Assembly: GCA_903916255.1 (NCBI GenBank)
Contig: CAIWVW010000031.1
Coordinates: 1-36,081, forward strand
From: an uncultured Bacteroidota bacterium
GTDB taxonomy: Bacteria > Bacteroidota > Bacteroidia > JABEUT01
DNA: 36,081 nt
Direction of reading: 5' to 3'
Numbering within the stretch: the stretch's first letter is position 1; every line of letters begins with the position of its first letter. The notes beneath the pieces are model-generated. The model was not told the DNA's origin, did no database searches, and saw only the letters and a list, made by a program, of their open reading frames with translations. Both the position numbers and the translations under genes were made by a program. Positions 1-7,644 of the stretch are shown one piece after another.

Positions 1-184
1 GCATATTGTGCATACGCATTAAGCCATGTAATCCGTCGCAGAGCAACACGCAAAAGCCCATGGCTATAATAAACCAAGCCAGGTACTTGTATAGCGCGTT
101 TAAATTTTCTTTTTGGGATTGGGCAAGCAGTTTTGCCCCATATACTATTGCAATCAATGCAAGTGCGAAGGATACTAAAATCAT
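1..184 (-). CDS. Small membrane protein, 3' part cut by window edge
   Basis: The reading frame is open from an ATG at 184-182 to the left edge of the window, so at least 61 residues are present and the C-terminus is missing. It begins MILVSFALALIAIVYGAKLL, a hydrophobic helix. A short polar stretch (AQSQKENLNALYKY) follows, and then a second hydrophobic helix (LAWFIIAMGFCVLLCDGL). This is the pattern of a two-helix inner-membrane protein. I do not recognise a family. The gene is divergent from ilvE, and a weak TAnnTTTG-like element (TACCTTTA) lies upstream on the minus strand. The frame opposite it on the plus strand is a shadow. Confidence 0.6.
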   Translation of the reverse strand, partial: MILVSFALALIAIVYGAKLLAQSQKENLNALYKYLAWFIIAMGFCVLLCDGLHGLMRMHNM

Positions 185-303
185 TTTGTAAAAAGATTGG
201 TTTGTAATGATGTAAAGGTAAGAAAAAAATAATTAATAGGGAAGAACACAGGATTTTATCCATATAAATGAGCAATAAAATACCATTTACTGGAATTTAT
301 GCC

Positions 304-311
304 TATGTTTG
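304..311 (+). promoter_or_regulatory. Candidate promoter -7 element for ilvE
   Basis: TATGTTTG fits the Bacteroidota -7 consensus TAnnTTTG and lies 37 bp before the ilvE ATG. No clear -33 TTTG partner was found, so this rests on one box. Confidence 0.4.
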
Positions 312-348
312 AAAAATTAAATTTTTTCGCACCAACCTATAACAGTTT

Positions 349-1419
349 ATGATAACAGCAGACGCTATAAAGATTAAGAAGACAACCAAAAGCCGCATTC
401 CGGAAGTGGATTTTAATGACCTTGGATTCGGGAAGGTTATTTCTGACCATATGTTTGTTTCCGATTATAAAGACGGGGAATGGAACAACGCGCACATAGA
501 ACCTTTTGGCGATATTGCCTTTTCGCCAAGCATGCTTGCGCTTCATTACGGGCAAATTGTATTTGAAGGCATGAAAGCTTTCCGCACGAAAGATGGTAAT
601 GTTTCTATTTTCCGTATTGAAAAGCATTACGAGCGTTTTATCAAATCCATGGAACGCATGTGCATGCCCGTTATGTCGTACCGCCTTTTTGAAGAAGGCC
701 TTACAAACCTTATGAAAGTGGACCAGGCTTGGGTTCCGGGCAGTGAAGGCTCTGCGCTATATATACGCCCTTTTGCTTTTGCTTCAGAAGAGCGTTTCGG
801 CGTAAAAATTTCATCGGAATATAAATACATTATTTTCTCCGGACCGGTTGGCCCATACTACGACAAGCCTTTGCGTGTAAAAATCGAGGACCATTACAGG
901 CGCGCTGCCCGAGGCGGAACAGGCTCTGCCAAATGTGCAGGAAACTATGGGGCATCTTTTTACCCTACACATCTTGCCAAAATGCAAGGGTTCGACCAGG
1001 TGCTATGGACCGATGGTTCACCGGAATTGAATATTGAAGAATCGGGTACTATGAATGTAATGTTTGTAATTGATGGTGTATTGGTAACTCCTCCTCTTTC
1101 AGATTCTATATTGGATGGCGTAACCCGCGATTCCTTCCTTACCCTTGCACATGAATTAGGAATCCATACACAACAAAGGACAGTTAGTGCCTTGGAATTG
1201 GAGGCGGCTTTGGAAAAGGGCACTTTAAATGAAGCTTTCGGTACAGGTACTGCTGCTGTGGCTGGCGCTATACAAAGCATAGATATTAAAGGCAAAGACT
1301 ATACTGTTCCCGTTCCTGAAAACGGTGTGATGGTAAAACTTAAAAACCTGCTTACTGATATCCGTACCGGGAAAGCTCCTGACAAATACAGTTGGAACAC
1401 GATAATAAATTGCAAGTGA
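349..1419 (+). CDS. ilvE: Branched-chain amino acid aminotransferase
   Basis: This is a PLP-dependent class IV aminotransferase of 356 aa, the usual length for the bacterial/eukaryotic BCAT type II form. It transfers the amino group between glutamate and the branched 2-oxo acids, giving Leu, Ile and Val. The cofactor lysine is K195, in the segment GTGSAKCAGNYGAS. The pattern ALHYGQIVFEGMKAFR near residues 64-79 is a BCAT hallmark, as is LNIEESGTMNVMFV for the substrate loop. The C-terminal GTAAVAGAI (near residue 300) binds the PLP phosphate. The ATG start places the N-terminus correctly for the family. The stop codon TGA falls inside the first arm of the downstream repeat (GTGAAAAACTAAAAATG), so the tail after NTIIN may not be ancestral. 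The enzyme is cytosolic. Confidence 0.96.
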   Translation: MITADAIKIKKTTKSRIPEVDFNDLGFGKVISDHMFVSDYKDGEWNNAHIEPFGDIAFSPSMLALHYGQIVFEGMKAFRTKDGNVSIFRIEKHYERFIKSMERMCMPVMSYRLFEEGLTNLMKVDQAWVPGSEGSALYIRPFAFASEERFGVKISSEYKYIIFSGPVGPYYDKPLRVKIEDHYRRAARGGTGSAKCAGNYGASFYPTHLAKMQGFDQVLWTDGSPELNIEESGTMNVMFVIDGVLVTPPLSDSILDGVTRDSFLTLAHELGIHTQQRTVSALELEAALEKGTLNEAFGTGTAAVAGAIQSIDIKGKDYTVPVPENGVMVKLKNLLTDIRTGKAPDKYSWNTIINCK

Positions 1420-1494
1420 AAAACTAAAAATGAAAAGTGAAGAACATGAGAGCATCTCTAAATTTTTCACTTCGCATTTTTCGCTTTTAGTTTC
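1417..1494. repeat. Imperfect intergenic inverted repeat between ilvE and MFS gene
   Basis: The left arm, which includes AAACTAAAAATGAAAAGTG, and the right arm at 1464-1494 (TTCACTTCGCATTTTTCGC then TTTTAGTTTC) are imperfect reverse complements: AAACTAAAA pairs with TTTTAGTTT and AGTGAA with TTCACT. The left arm supplies the ilvE stop codon, and the right arm ends one base before the MFS ATG. Confidence 0.55.
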
Positions 1495-2682
1495 ATGAAA
1501 GCCATTACCCGTGTAATATGGATTCTTTCATTAGTAAGCCTGTTTAACGACGTGGCCAGCGAAATGCTCATTCCTATTATGCCGCTTTACCTTAAATCAA
1601 TTGGGTTTTCCGTTTTAATCATTGGCATATTGGAAGGTGTTGCCGAATTCATTGCCGGATTGGGCAAGGGCTATTTCGGGAAAATATCAGACAACATAGG
1701 TAAGCGCGCACCCTTTGTACAAAGCGGATATGCATTAAGCGCCATTGCCAAACCTATGATTGTTTTTATTGTGAACCCGTTTTGGGTTTTGCTTGGCCGC
1801 AGTTTCGACAAGATTGGAAAAGGCCTGCGCACCGGCGCGCGCGACGCCATATTATCTGATGAATCTGCGCATACAGACAGGGGCAAGGTATTCGGCTTCC
1901 ACCGCTCTATGGATACTGTTGGCGCGGCAATTGGCCCTGCTATTGCATTATTTTTTCTTATCTATCATCCCGGGAATTACAAAAACCTTTTCCTGTTCTC
2001 TATTTTCCCCGGGATAGTGGCTGTGGCGCTTACCTTTTTAATTAAAGATAAAAAAACAGAACAGGAACATAGACCTAAAACACCCGTTCGATTATTCCCA
2101 AAGTTTGATTATTGGAAACGCAGCACCACAGCCTATAAATCATTAGTTATCGGACTTGTATTTTTCACGCTTTTCAACAGTTCTGATGTGTTCCTCATTT
2201 TAAAAATGAAAGAGTCGGGCACTTCCGATATAGTGCTGATTGGCATTTACATTTTCTACAACCTCGTGTATGCGCTTACCTCGTTTCCTGTCGGCATTAT
2301 TGCCGATAAAATCGGATTGAAAAAAATATTCATCATCGGATTACTGATTTTTGCCTTTGTTTATTTTGGCATGGGCATTAATAACAATGTATATGTCTAT
2401 GCCTTTTTGCTGTTCTGCTATGGCTTGTTTTATTCCTGCAACGAAGGCATCTCAAAAGCTTGGATTAGCAAGGTTTGCGGCAAAAAGGACACTGCTACCG
2501 CCATCGGCATGTTTTCGGGGTTGCAAAGCATAGCTACCCTTATTGCCAGTTCGCTGGCGGGTTTTATCTGGTATAAATTCGGGTCACTATATACGTTTAT
2601 AATTACTGCATCAGTTGCAGTTTTGGTGGTAGTGTATATCCTGCTGAATAAGGCAATAGTGGACTCTGCTGAAAAATCCTGA
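1495..2682 (+). CDS. MFS transporter
   Basis: This 395-aa major facilitator superfamily protein has about twelve predicted membrane helices and sits in the inner membrane. The first helix starts right after the N-terminus (WILSLVSLFNDVASEMLIPI). The D-V-A-S-E-M segment resembles MFS subfamilies that include drug and metabolite exporters of the bacterial MFS_1 type. The loop between helices 2 and 3 (GYFGKISDNIGKRAPFV) matches the MFS motif A pattern (G-x-L-a-D-r-x-G-r-k). A related motif between helices 8 and 9 is GIIADKIGLKKIF. The central cytoplasmic loop near residues 180-205 is lysine-rich. The substrate cannot be read from sequence. It is codirectional with ilvE, 75 bp apart and separated by the inverted repeat, so co-transcription is possible. 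Confidence 0.85.
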   Translation: MKAITRVIWILSLVSLFNDVASEMLIPIMPLYLKSIGFSVLIIGILEGVAEFIAGLGKGYFGKISDNIGKRAPFVQSGYALSAIAKPMIVFIVNPFWVLLGRSFDKIGKGLRTGARDAILSDESAHTDRGKVFGFHRSMDTVGAAIGPAIALFFLIYHPGNYKNLFLFSIFPGIVAVALTFLIKDKKTEQEHRPKTPVRLFPKFDYWKRSTTAYKSLVIGLVFFTLFNSSDVFLILKMKESGTSDIVLIGIYIFYNLVYALTSFPVGIIADKIGLKKIFIIGLLIFAFVYFGMGINNNVYVYAFLLFCYGLFYSCNEGISKAWISKVCGKKDTATAIGMFSGLQSIATLIASSLAGFIWYKFGSLYTFIITASVAVLVVVYILLNKAIVDSAEKS

Positions 2683-3010
2683 ATTATTTGCAATTTTTCC
2701 TTTTCCGAAATGTCCGGGTTTTACGCGTATTTGCAAATCGTAAAAAAGCGTATACCCTATGCCGTGTAAGGCTTTTAGGCCATGTCCGGCTTTTTAGCAT
2801 TTTTGGACATTTTTAGTGGCAGGCAAATGGCTAGTAAATACCGGTCAATGGCTTTTGGGGAAGATGACATTTTAATACAGCCCTGCCACAGATTGCACAA
2901 ATTTGATTGTACCCCTTATACGCCAAAGCCACTAAGTAGTGGTACCGAATTAGTGTCTTGCGAGTTATTGACTTTGGGGAAGATGAAACCTGGATTACAA
3001 TTGCTAGATT
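2683..3010. other. Gene-free stretch at the left flank of the R-M island
   Basis: No convincing gene is present. The stretch contains a perfect 14-bp direct repeat, TTTGGGGAAGATGA, at 2854-2867 and 2973-2986, with weaker similarity around it. It also contains a short perfect hairpin, CCACTA-AG-TAGTGG, at 2929-2942. Both suggest decayed duplicated DNA at the edge of the island. Confidence 0.5.
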
Positions 3011-3385
3011 TTATTTTGATTTATAAGGACCTAAAAACTTGTTGCCATTAAAGTGAACTAAATGGTCAGGGTTATCAGCTGTCCAAACTTCCGTTTCCCA
3101 GGCAATATCAATAATCCATTTTCTGAATTCAGTTCTTGTAAGAAATGCTGTTACAAAAATTAACTCGGCAGTACAATCTTTCAACATTTTTTTCAATTCA
3201 TAAACTCTGATTTCACTCATGGGTCCCGAACTGTGGACTGCCTCAATCAAATAAAGCCAATTATTCTTTTTGCTGTATGCAATAATATCTGGCAACTCAT
3301 CATGAGATAATTCGAAGAAGTTAAGTTTCTTTAATTCGACTTCTTCACATTTTGAATAAAAAAGGGAAATAATGCAGAATGTTAC
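3011..3385 (-). pseudogene. BsuBI/PstI-type restriction endonuclease, C-terminal remnant
   Basis: The open frame runs from just after an in-frame stop at 3388-3386 to a stop at 3011. It encodes about 124 residues with no credible start codon. The segment ELPDIIAYSKKN followed by WLYLIEAVHSSGP matches the catalytic region of the BsuBI/PstI endonuclease family, with a PD and then an E-A-V at the end of a beta strand. The C-terminus (FNGNKFLGPY) also fits the family end. Full BsuBI/PstI enzymes are roughly 310-330 aa with an N-terminal helical domain; that entire half is missing. The break coincides with the C-box region of the divergent controller gene at 3383-3407. I infer that the C-R-M cassette replaced or interrupted the 5' half. 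Family assignment is from memory of the motif. Confidence 0.7.
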
Positions 3386-3407
3386 TTATAGTCTTTGATT
3401 TATAGTC
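3383..3407 (+). promoter_or_regulatory. Tandem C-box operator of the C-R operon
   Basis: Two 11-bp sites repeat with a 14-bp period: TACTTATAGTC at 3383-3393 and GATTTATAGTC at 3397-3407, separated by TTT. Each matches the controller-protein consensus GACTnnnAGTC at 7 of 8 positions. The layout is like the paired OL/OR sites in front of known C genes such as those of PvuII and Esp1396I. The second site ends 22 bp before the GTG start of the C gene. By family knowledge, dimers filling the distal site activate transcription and filling both sites represses it. Confidence 0.75.
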
Positions 3408-3429
3408 AACAAGTAACCACTTTTGCTCC

Positions 3430-3669
3430 GTGGATGTAAAGCTAAAAATCGGATATAGAATAAAAGAGCTTCGCGAAAAAGCTGGGATGTCTCAAAAGGA
3501 TTTGGCTTATGCTGCTGATTTAGATAGAAGTTACATCGCAAGTATTGAAAACGGACAACGAAATGTATCAATTATTAATATAGAAAAAATTGCTACTGCC
3601 TTAAATGTAACTCTGAAAGATTTTTTTAATAATGCCGAATTTAATAAAGATACAACAGGCAGTAGATAA
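3430..3669 (+). CDS. Restriction-modification controller (C) protein
   Basis: This is a 79-aa XRE-family helix-turn-helix protein, the usual size for R-M controller proteins (about 75-100 aa). The HTH covers roughly residues 9-63. GMSQKDLAYAADLDRSYIAS is helices 2-3 with the recognition helix, and ENGQRNVSIINIEKIATAL follows; the segment LDRSYIASIENGQRN is characteristic of C proteins. The start is GTG at 3430, because the frame has a stop at 3403 and no ATG. The ATG two bases downstream is out of frame. It binds the C-boxes at 3383-3407 and probably the site at 6314-6324. Its 3' end overlaps the downstream endonuclease start by 38 bp, which is typical of C-R operons and implies translational coupling. 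Confidence 0.85.
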   Translation: MDVKLKIGYRIKELREKAGMSQKDLAYAADLDRSYIASIENGQRNVSIINIEKIATALNVTLKDFFNNAEFNKDTTGSR

Positions 3670-4447
3670 ATTTAAAACTCTGATTGAGGACTCCATTCTG
3701 CAAGGCGGAATTGAGGCTAAAGAAGCATTGATAAGGTCTTCTAAATTAATTAACTATATTCATGAAGCAGTTAAATCGGCTTTGATTGAAAATGGTATTG
3801 AGAAACATAGAATTTATCCGCCTTTAGGTCAATCCTCACCCGAAATGAAACTTGCGGGATTTCTTAAACATAAACATCAAGACGTTTGTGTTGCTCCTGT
3901 TGGGTATACTCCAGAGAACGAAACCTTGAAGGAGGGGTTACTCAGGGAAGCAGAAGATTATTATGGAAGAGCTTATACAGAAAGAGTTTTAGCAATTAAT
4001 ATTAGGAGTCAAATGAGTAGTTTGGCAAAGAATTTTGATACACTCTATGAGAGGACAATTGCTGAGGCACAAAACCTGCATGTAAGATGTCAGAAAATGG
4101 TTTTGGGTGAAGTATATATGATTCCAGTAAAAGAATACAACCCTAAAGCAATGAAGAGGAAAGAGGTTGCTTTCATTGATAAAGTTGGTGCAGTTGAAAA
4201 ATATATCAAATCTTTTCAGGCTATAAACGGAAGACTCGATTTTACAAAAGAAGATTACAAATATGAAAAAGTTTGTTTACTGCTTGTTGATTTTAGTCAA
4301 ACTCCTGCAAAAATATATAACACAAACCAAGAACTCATTGATGATGGTCTAATGCCCAAAGATTCGCAGGCAAGTATTATTGAGTTGAATTGGGATTCAT
4401 TTACTCCCAGTATTCTTTCAACTTACAAGGCAAGATTTGGTAGTTGA
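3632..4447 (+). CDS. Putative type II restriction endonuclease
   Basis: This 271-aa protein sits immediately behind, and overlapping, the controller gene and converges with an adenine methyltransferase. That position makes endonuclease the best call. I do not recognise a named family with certainty. The segment KLAGFLKHKHQDVCV (D84) followed by LAINIRSQMSSLAKNF (residues 120-135) and YERT (E140) resembles in order the XhoI/PaeR7I pattern of GF, D, and E-L-K-S-Q. The expected E-x-K is replaced by N123-I-R125. A glutamate at E140, 15 residues after R125, could substitute for it, as in the NgoMIV/Cfr10I arrangement. Both points are inference. The C-terminal half has conserved-looking strands (VLGEVYMIPV, KVCLLLVDFS). 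The last 25 bp overlap the methyltransferase 3' end. Confidence 0.7.
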   Translation: MPNLIKIQQAVDKFKTLIEDSILQGGIEAKEALIRSSKLINYIHEAVKSALIENGIEKHRIYPPLGQSSPEMKLAGFLKHKHQDVCVAPVGYTPENETLKEGLLREAEDYYGRAYTERVLAINIRSQMSSLAKNFDTLYERTIAEAQNLHVRCQKMVLGEVYMIPVKEYNPKAMKRKEVAFIDKVGAVEKYIKSFQAINGRLDFTKEDYKYEKVCLLLVDFSQTPAKIYNTNQELIDDGLMPKDSQASIIELNWDSFTPSILSTYKARFGS

Positions 4448-6300
4448 ATAGCGAGTTGGTATTTATCAATCAAAAAATCATCTATTTCTTGCGGGTCTGA
4501 TAAGTCTTGCAAAATTTGAATTTCTTTTTCTGTAAATTTTGGTATTGTAAATTTTTCAATAAAGTTTTTTTGATAGCAGGGATACCCGCCCTCAATTGAA
4601 ATGCTAGTCTTACTAACGTAGTAATGCATCAGATATGAGTTCAATATTTTTTGGATGACTCCAATGTTTTCAATTTTAGTTAATGGATTAACCGTTTCAG
4701 CAAATAAGGAATTTTCATTCTTAGAGTCTTTGAAATATATTCCGTATCCGTTAGTATAAAAACCATCTTCCTCTTCAATAAGTAAAAATCTTGGAAGTTG
4801 ACTGAAGGTTGGATTGAGAATTTTCTTTCCGGTCCTTGTAAGTCCCTGAGTTCTGCCCCAAACAAAGAAAGGTTCAAATGTAACCTTGCCTTTATCCCTT
4901 GCTAAAAGGTTTTCTTTTTCAGAAATAAAAAAAGCATAGCATTTTGGGAATTTCTTTTTGAACTCATGCTCAGGAATTGCAGTGGCGCTTCCATTTTTGA
5001 TATTGTAAGGACAAATTATTCTTCTAGTATTATATTCAATGCTTTCCTGATTTTTGAAGTCAGATATTTTATATACGGGTTTTGTTATTTCTTTTTCTAC
5101 CTCAAAAATTCCAAAGTCTGTTGTCTTAATATAACACCCATTTTTTTCAACACTACCATCAATAAAAAATATTTCATCTTTAAGCGTAGCAATGCCAACA
5201 CAAATGTCAAACATTTTGCCTATAGGTGTTCCGATACTTTCAATTATACTTATGTTTTTCTGTTCGTCAGTTTTAAGCAATCTCCATTTCTTTATATTTA
5301 GGTTTTTCAAGTAGTTTGGTGAACCATTTGCATTGGATAAATAAACTTTTGGGCTTTGCATATCTGCTATCCGGTCATATGTAATTGCCTCGTTTTGTCC
5401 CTTGTTTAGAAAAGTAATTGCAGTATATGTTTGGGCGTCAAAAACCTTTTTGTGGCTAAAATCAATTATTCGAGTAACACATTTTTGATGTTGGAAATAT
5501 TTTCTTAGTGATTCACCGGACAATGAAGTAAAGTAATTGTTCGGGGTGATATATCCAAGTTTTCCAGTTGATTTTAATAACTTGTAACCAAGTTCAAAAA
5601 ATGCAAAGTAGAGGTTGAAGGTTCCTCCTTCCACTGTTGACCAATGCTTTGTCAAATATGTTCTGCTTTCCTCAGAAAGGTCTTGAAACTTTACATATGG
5701 TGGATTACCTACGATGTTATCGAATTTCAATTCCCAATTTGCTTTCAAACTATCTTGACACCAAAAATTGAAATCACTTTCTTCTAAAATTTCTCCATTT
5801 TGCAAAGCATAAATTGTGAGAATTAGTTTTGCTCTATGTATGTTGTATTCAAGAATATCCGAACCATATATATTTTCTTTTAATATTTTTCGAATAGGCT
5901 TATTGTAGGTTCTTTTGTAATAATCTGTAAGCCCAACTAAAAATGCACCACAACCGCAACTTGGGTCGAGATTAGCATCATTTTCTTTTGGTTGGATTTC
6001 ATTAATGATAAAATCAATAATAAAGTCAGGTGTGAAAAATGCTCCGTTAAACTTTCTATCACTAACAGGAATAATTAGTTCAAGGTAATTTTCAAGTTCT
6101 TTAATGGTTGTAATATTTAGGGAAGATGTATCGAAATAGAGTTGCGTATTTTGTTCAAAATCAACGAAATAATTTGCTAAAATTTGGCTTTCAGAGAAAT
6201 AGATTTTTTTATTTTGCAGGTAGGAATAAATAAAATGCTTCTCAAGGCTTCCTATGTCATGAGTATTTAGCAGTTCGTTTAAAATTCCTTTCTTAACCAT
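4423..6300 (-). CDS. N6-adenine DNA methyltransferase, gamma class (TaqI-like)
   Basis: This is a 625-aa S-adenosylmethionine-dependent DNA methyltransferase. The motif order X-I-IV marks the gamma class: GAFFTP at about 86-91 (motif X), DPSCGCGAF at 112-120 (motif I, SAM binding), and NPPY at 199-202 (motif IV, the catalytic motif of amino-methylating enzymes). The C-terminal half, from about residue 350, looks like a TaqI-type target-recognition domain. It should methylate adenine in the recognition site of the cognate endonuclease. It converges with the endonuclease gene and overlaps its last 25 bp. A C-box-like site lies over its predicted transcription start (6314-6324), which ties it to this controller and endonuclease rather than to the truncated BsuBI-like gene. 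Length exceeds simple M.TaqI but fits larger type II methylases. Confidence 0.9.
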   Translation of the reverse strand: MVKKGILNELLNTHDIGSLEKHFIYSYLQNKKIYFSESQILANYFVDFEQNTQLYFDTSSLNITTIKELENYLELIIPVSDRKFNGAFFTPDFIIDFIINEIQPKENDANLDPSCGCGAFLVGLTDYYKRTYNKPIRKILKENIYGSDILEYNIHRAKLILTIYALQNGEILEESDFNFWCQDSLKANWELKFDNIVGNPPYVKFQDLSEESRTYLTKHWSTVEGGTFNLYFAFFELGYKLLKSTGKLGYITPNNYFTSLSGESLRKYFQHQKCVTRIIDFSHKKVFDAQTYTAITFLNKGQNEAITYDRIADMQSPKVYLSNANGSPNYLKNLNIKKWRLLKTDEQKNISIIESIGTPIGKMFDICVGIATLKDEIFFIDGSVEKNGCYIKTTDFGIFEVEKEITKPVYKISDFKNQESIEYNTRRIICPYNIKNGSATAIPEHEFKKKFPKCYAFFISEKENLLARDKGKVTFEPFFVWGRTQGLTRTGKKILNPTFSQLPRFLLIEEEDGFYTNGYGIYFKDSKNENSLFAETVNPLTKIENIGVIQKILNSYLMHYYVSKTSISIEGGYPCYQKNFIEKFTIPKFTEKEIQILQDLSDPQEIDDFLIDKYQLAIQLPNLAL

Positions 6301-6313
6301 ATATTATAGCGTT

Positions 6314-6333
6314 GACTTTAAGTAACAAAATTA
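6314..6333 (-). promoter_or_regulatory. Promoter and C-box-like operator of the adenine methyltransferase
   Basis: On the minus strand, TAATTTTG (6333-6326) fits the TAnnTTTG -7 element. Directly downstream lies a site reading GACTTTAAGTA on the plus strand (6314-6324), which matches GACTnnnAGTC at 7 of 8 positions. The surrounding minus-strand word GTTACTTAAAGTCAAC shares 12 of 13 bases with the start of the C-gene operator. A protein bound here would cover the transcription start, so repression of the methyltransferase is the natural reading, as described for Esp1396I. Confidence 0.65.
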
Positions 6334-6369
6334 AGAAAAAATGTTTTGGCTGACAATTGTTTTTCATAT

Positions 6370-7407
6370 TTAAAAGAGGGTAAGCACTGTATTTGCCTGT
6401 AAATTATTTTCAAGAATTTCTTCATGAGAGTATAAATCACCCAGCTTATAACATTCTTTCAATGATAATGCCAGTTGATATGCCAAAAGAGGGGGAACTG
6501 CATTGCCTATCTGATTAAATTGTTGAGTTTCATTCCCAGTAAACTCAAACCAATCGGGAAAACTTTGTAAACGCGCGGCTTCCCTGTGAACCAACCTTCT
6601 TCGCCTTCCGTCCGGCAGGCGTACTCTTTGCATGTCCCCTGTTGCCCCGGCTAGGTTTCTGCAAGTCAAAGTCCTTGCAGGTTTGTTTGAATATAGGTCA
6701 CGGGGATTTATACAGAATGAAGCCTTTTCATATTTTGCAACATAGGTATCCATGGAAGCATTTAAAAATTTGCTTCCTTCTAATTCAATATACATTGTTT
6801 CCCCTATTGCCTCACCAACGGTAACTTTATTAGGATTCGGTTTTGGGAAATTAAATTTTGCTCTATGCCCAACAACAAAAAGTCTTTCACGATTCTGAGG
6901 CACGCCAAAGTGAACAGCATTCAAAAGTTTATAGTCAATAATATAGCCAAGTTTTTGCAACTCCTGAATTACTAAATCAAAATACCATTTGTTGGAATAA
7001 AGAAGTCCGCGAACATTTTCAAACATGAAAACTTTCGGTTTCAATTTCTTAACTGCATCAATAAAAATAGGAAAGCCGTCTCTTGAATCTTCAATTCCTT
7101 TTTGATGCCCGCCAACACTAAATGGCTGACAAGGTGGTCCCCCAATAATAATTTCTGCTTTGGGATACTTGAATGTAAGGTCAAGCTTAACAGCATGGCA
7201 CGCACTCCCTAAATTCTTTGTATAGGTTGTTGCGGCCGATTTTTCCATTTCAAATCCGATTGTTTTGTATCCGGCAGACTCAAAACCTAACGCTAAACCA
7301 CCACAACCTGCAAATAAGTCAAGCACGGTTTCTTTTTCGGTTTTCCGAGGTACAAGTGTAGTATTTAGGTGCTTAATGTAGCTCATTACATCAATCTGAA
7401 ATTGCAT
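6370..7407 (-). CDS. C5-cytosine DNA methyltransferase
   Basis: This is a 345-aa protein with the full set of m5C methyltransferase motifs in canonical order: DLFAGCGG at 30-37 (motif I), GGPPCQPFS at 89-97 with catalytic C93 (motif IV), ENVRG at 130-134 (motif VI), QNRERLFVVG at 171-180 (motif VIII), and GNAVPP at 301-306 (motif X). The target-recognition region between VIII and IX is short. The start is uncertain: ATG at 7407 gives the annotated form, but a TAACTTTG promoter box at 7415-7408 is so close that ATG at 7386 may be used. It lies 69 bp upstream of the adenine methyltransferase on the same strand. It could be a second methylase of one asymmetric-site system, or the partner of the broken BsuBI-like gene. 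Confidence 0.93.
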   Translation of the reverse strand: MQFQIDVMSYIKHLNTTLVPRKTEKETVLDLFAGCGGLALGFESAGYKTIGFEMEKSAATTYTKNLGSACHAVKLDLTFKYPKAEIIIGGPPCQPFSVGGHQKGIEDSRDGFPIFIDAVKKLKPKVFMFENVRGLLYSNKWYFDLVIQELQKLGYIIDYKLLNAVHFGVPQNRERLFVVGHRAKFNFPKPNPNKVTVGEAIGETMYIELEGSKFLNASMDTYVAKYEKASFCINPRDLYSNKPARTLTCRNLAGATGDMQRVRLPDGRRRRLVHREAARLQSFPDWFEFTGNETQQFNQIGNAVPPLLAYQLALSLKECYKLGDLYSHEEILENNLQANTVLTLF

Positions 7408-7415
7408 CAAAGTTA
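7408..7415 (-). promoter_or_regulatory. Candidate -7 element of the cytosine methyltransferase
   Basis: Minus-strand TAACTTTG fits TAnnTTTG. It abuts the first ATG at 7407, so if used it favours the internal ATG at 7386. A small inverted repeat, GTTAG/CTAAC (7412-7416 and 7425-7429), overlaps it and could bind a regulator. Confidence 0.35.
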
Positions 7416-7486
7416 GTCAAAAAGCTAACAGATATCTCATTCATTTGTAATTGCCGAGAGTGTTTCCCCTTATCTCCCCATTTTCA

Positions 7487-7512
7487 GGGGTACCCTTTGG
7501 CAAAAGTACCCC
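7487..7512. repeat. GGGGTAC hairpin in the divergent intergenic region
   Basis: Perfect 7-bp arms GGGGTAC (7487-7493) and GTACCCC (7506-7512) are separated by 12 bp. The flanking genes are divergent, so it is not a terminator for either. An operator or a remnant at the right flank of the R-M island are both possible. Nothing else was recognised in 7416-7640. Confidence 0.4.
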
Positions 7513-7644
7513 CTATTATGGTCGGCTTCCGGTTAATTATCTATGGCCGGGCCTTTTGATTGAAACTGAGAACAAAACCCGATGAATTATCCTGCGTTTC
7601 ATAATTTAAAAAATCAACAGTGCAAATTAACTAAATATTTTAGC

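Noticed and set aside
2782-3051. 89-aa plus-strand frame
   Set aside because: Composition is irregular, it contains the direct repeat TTTGGGGAAGATGA, no domain is recognised, and it overlaps the BsuBI-type remnant on the other strand.
3011-3295. BsuBI-type frame as an intact gene from TTG 3295
   Set aside because: The motif region continues upstream of that TTG, and the N-terminal half of the family is missing, so this is a truncated remnant and not a complete gene.
7487-7512. Hairpin as a rho-independent terminator
   Set aside because: Both neighbouring genes point away from it and no T tract follows, so termination does not fit.
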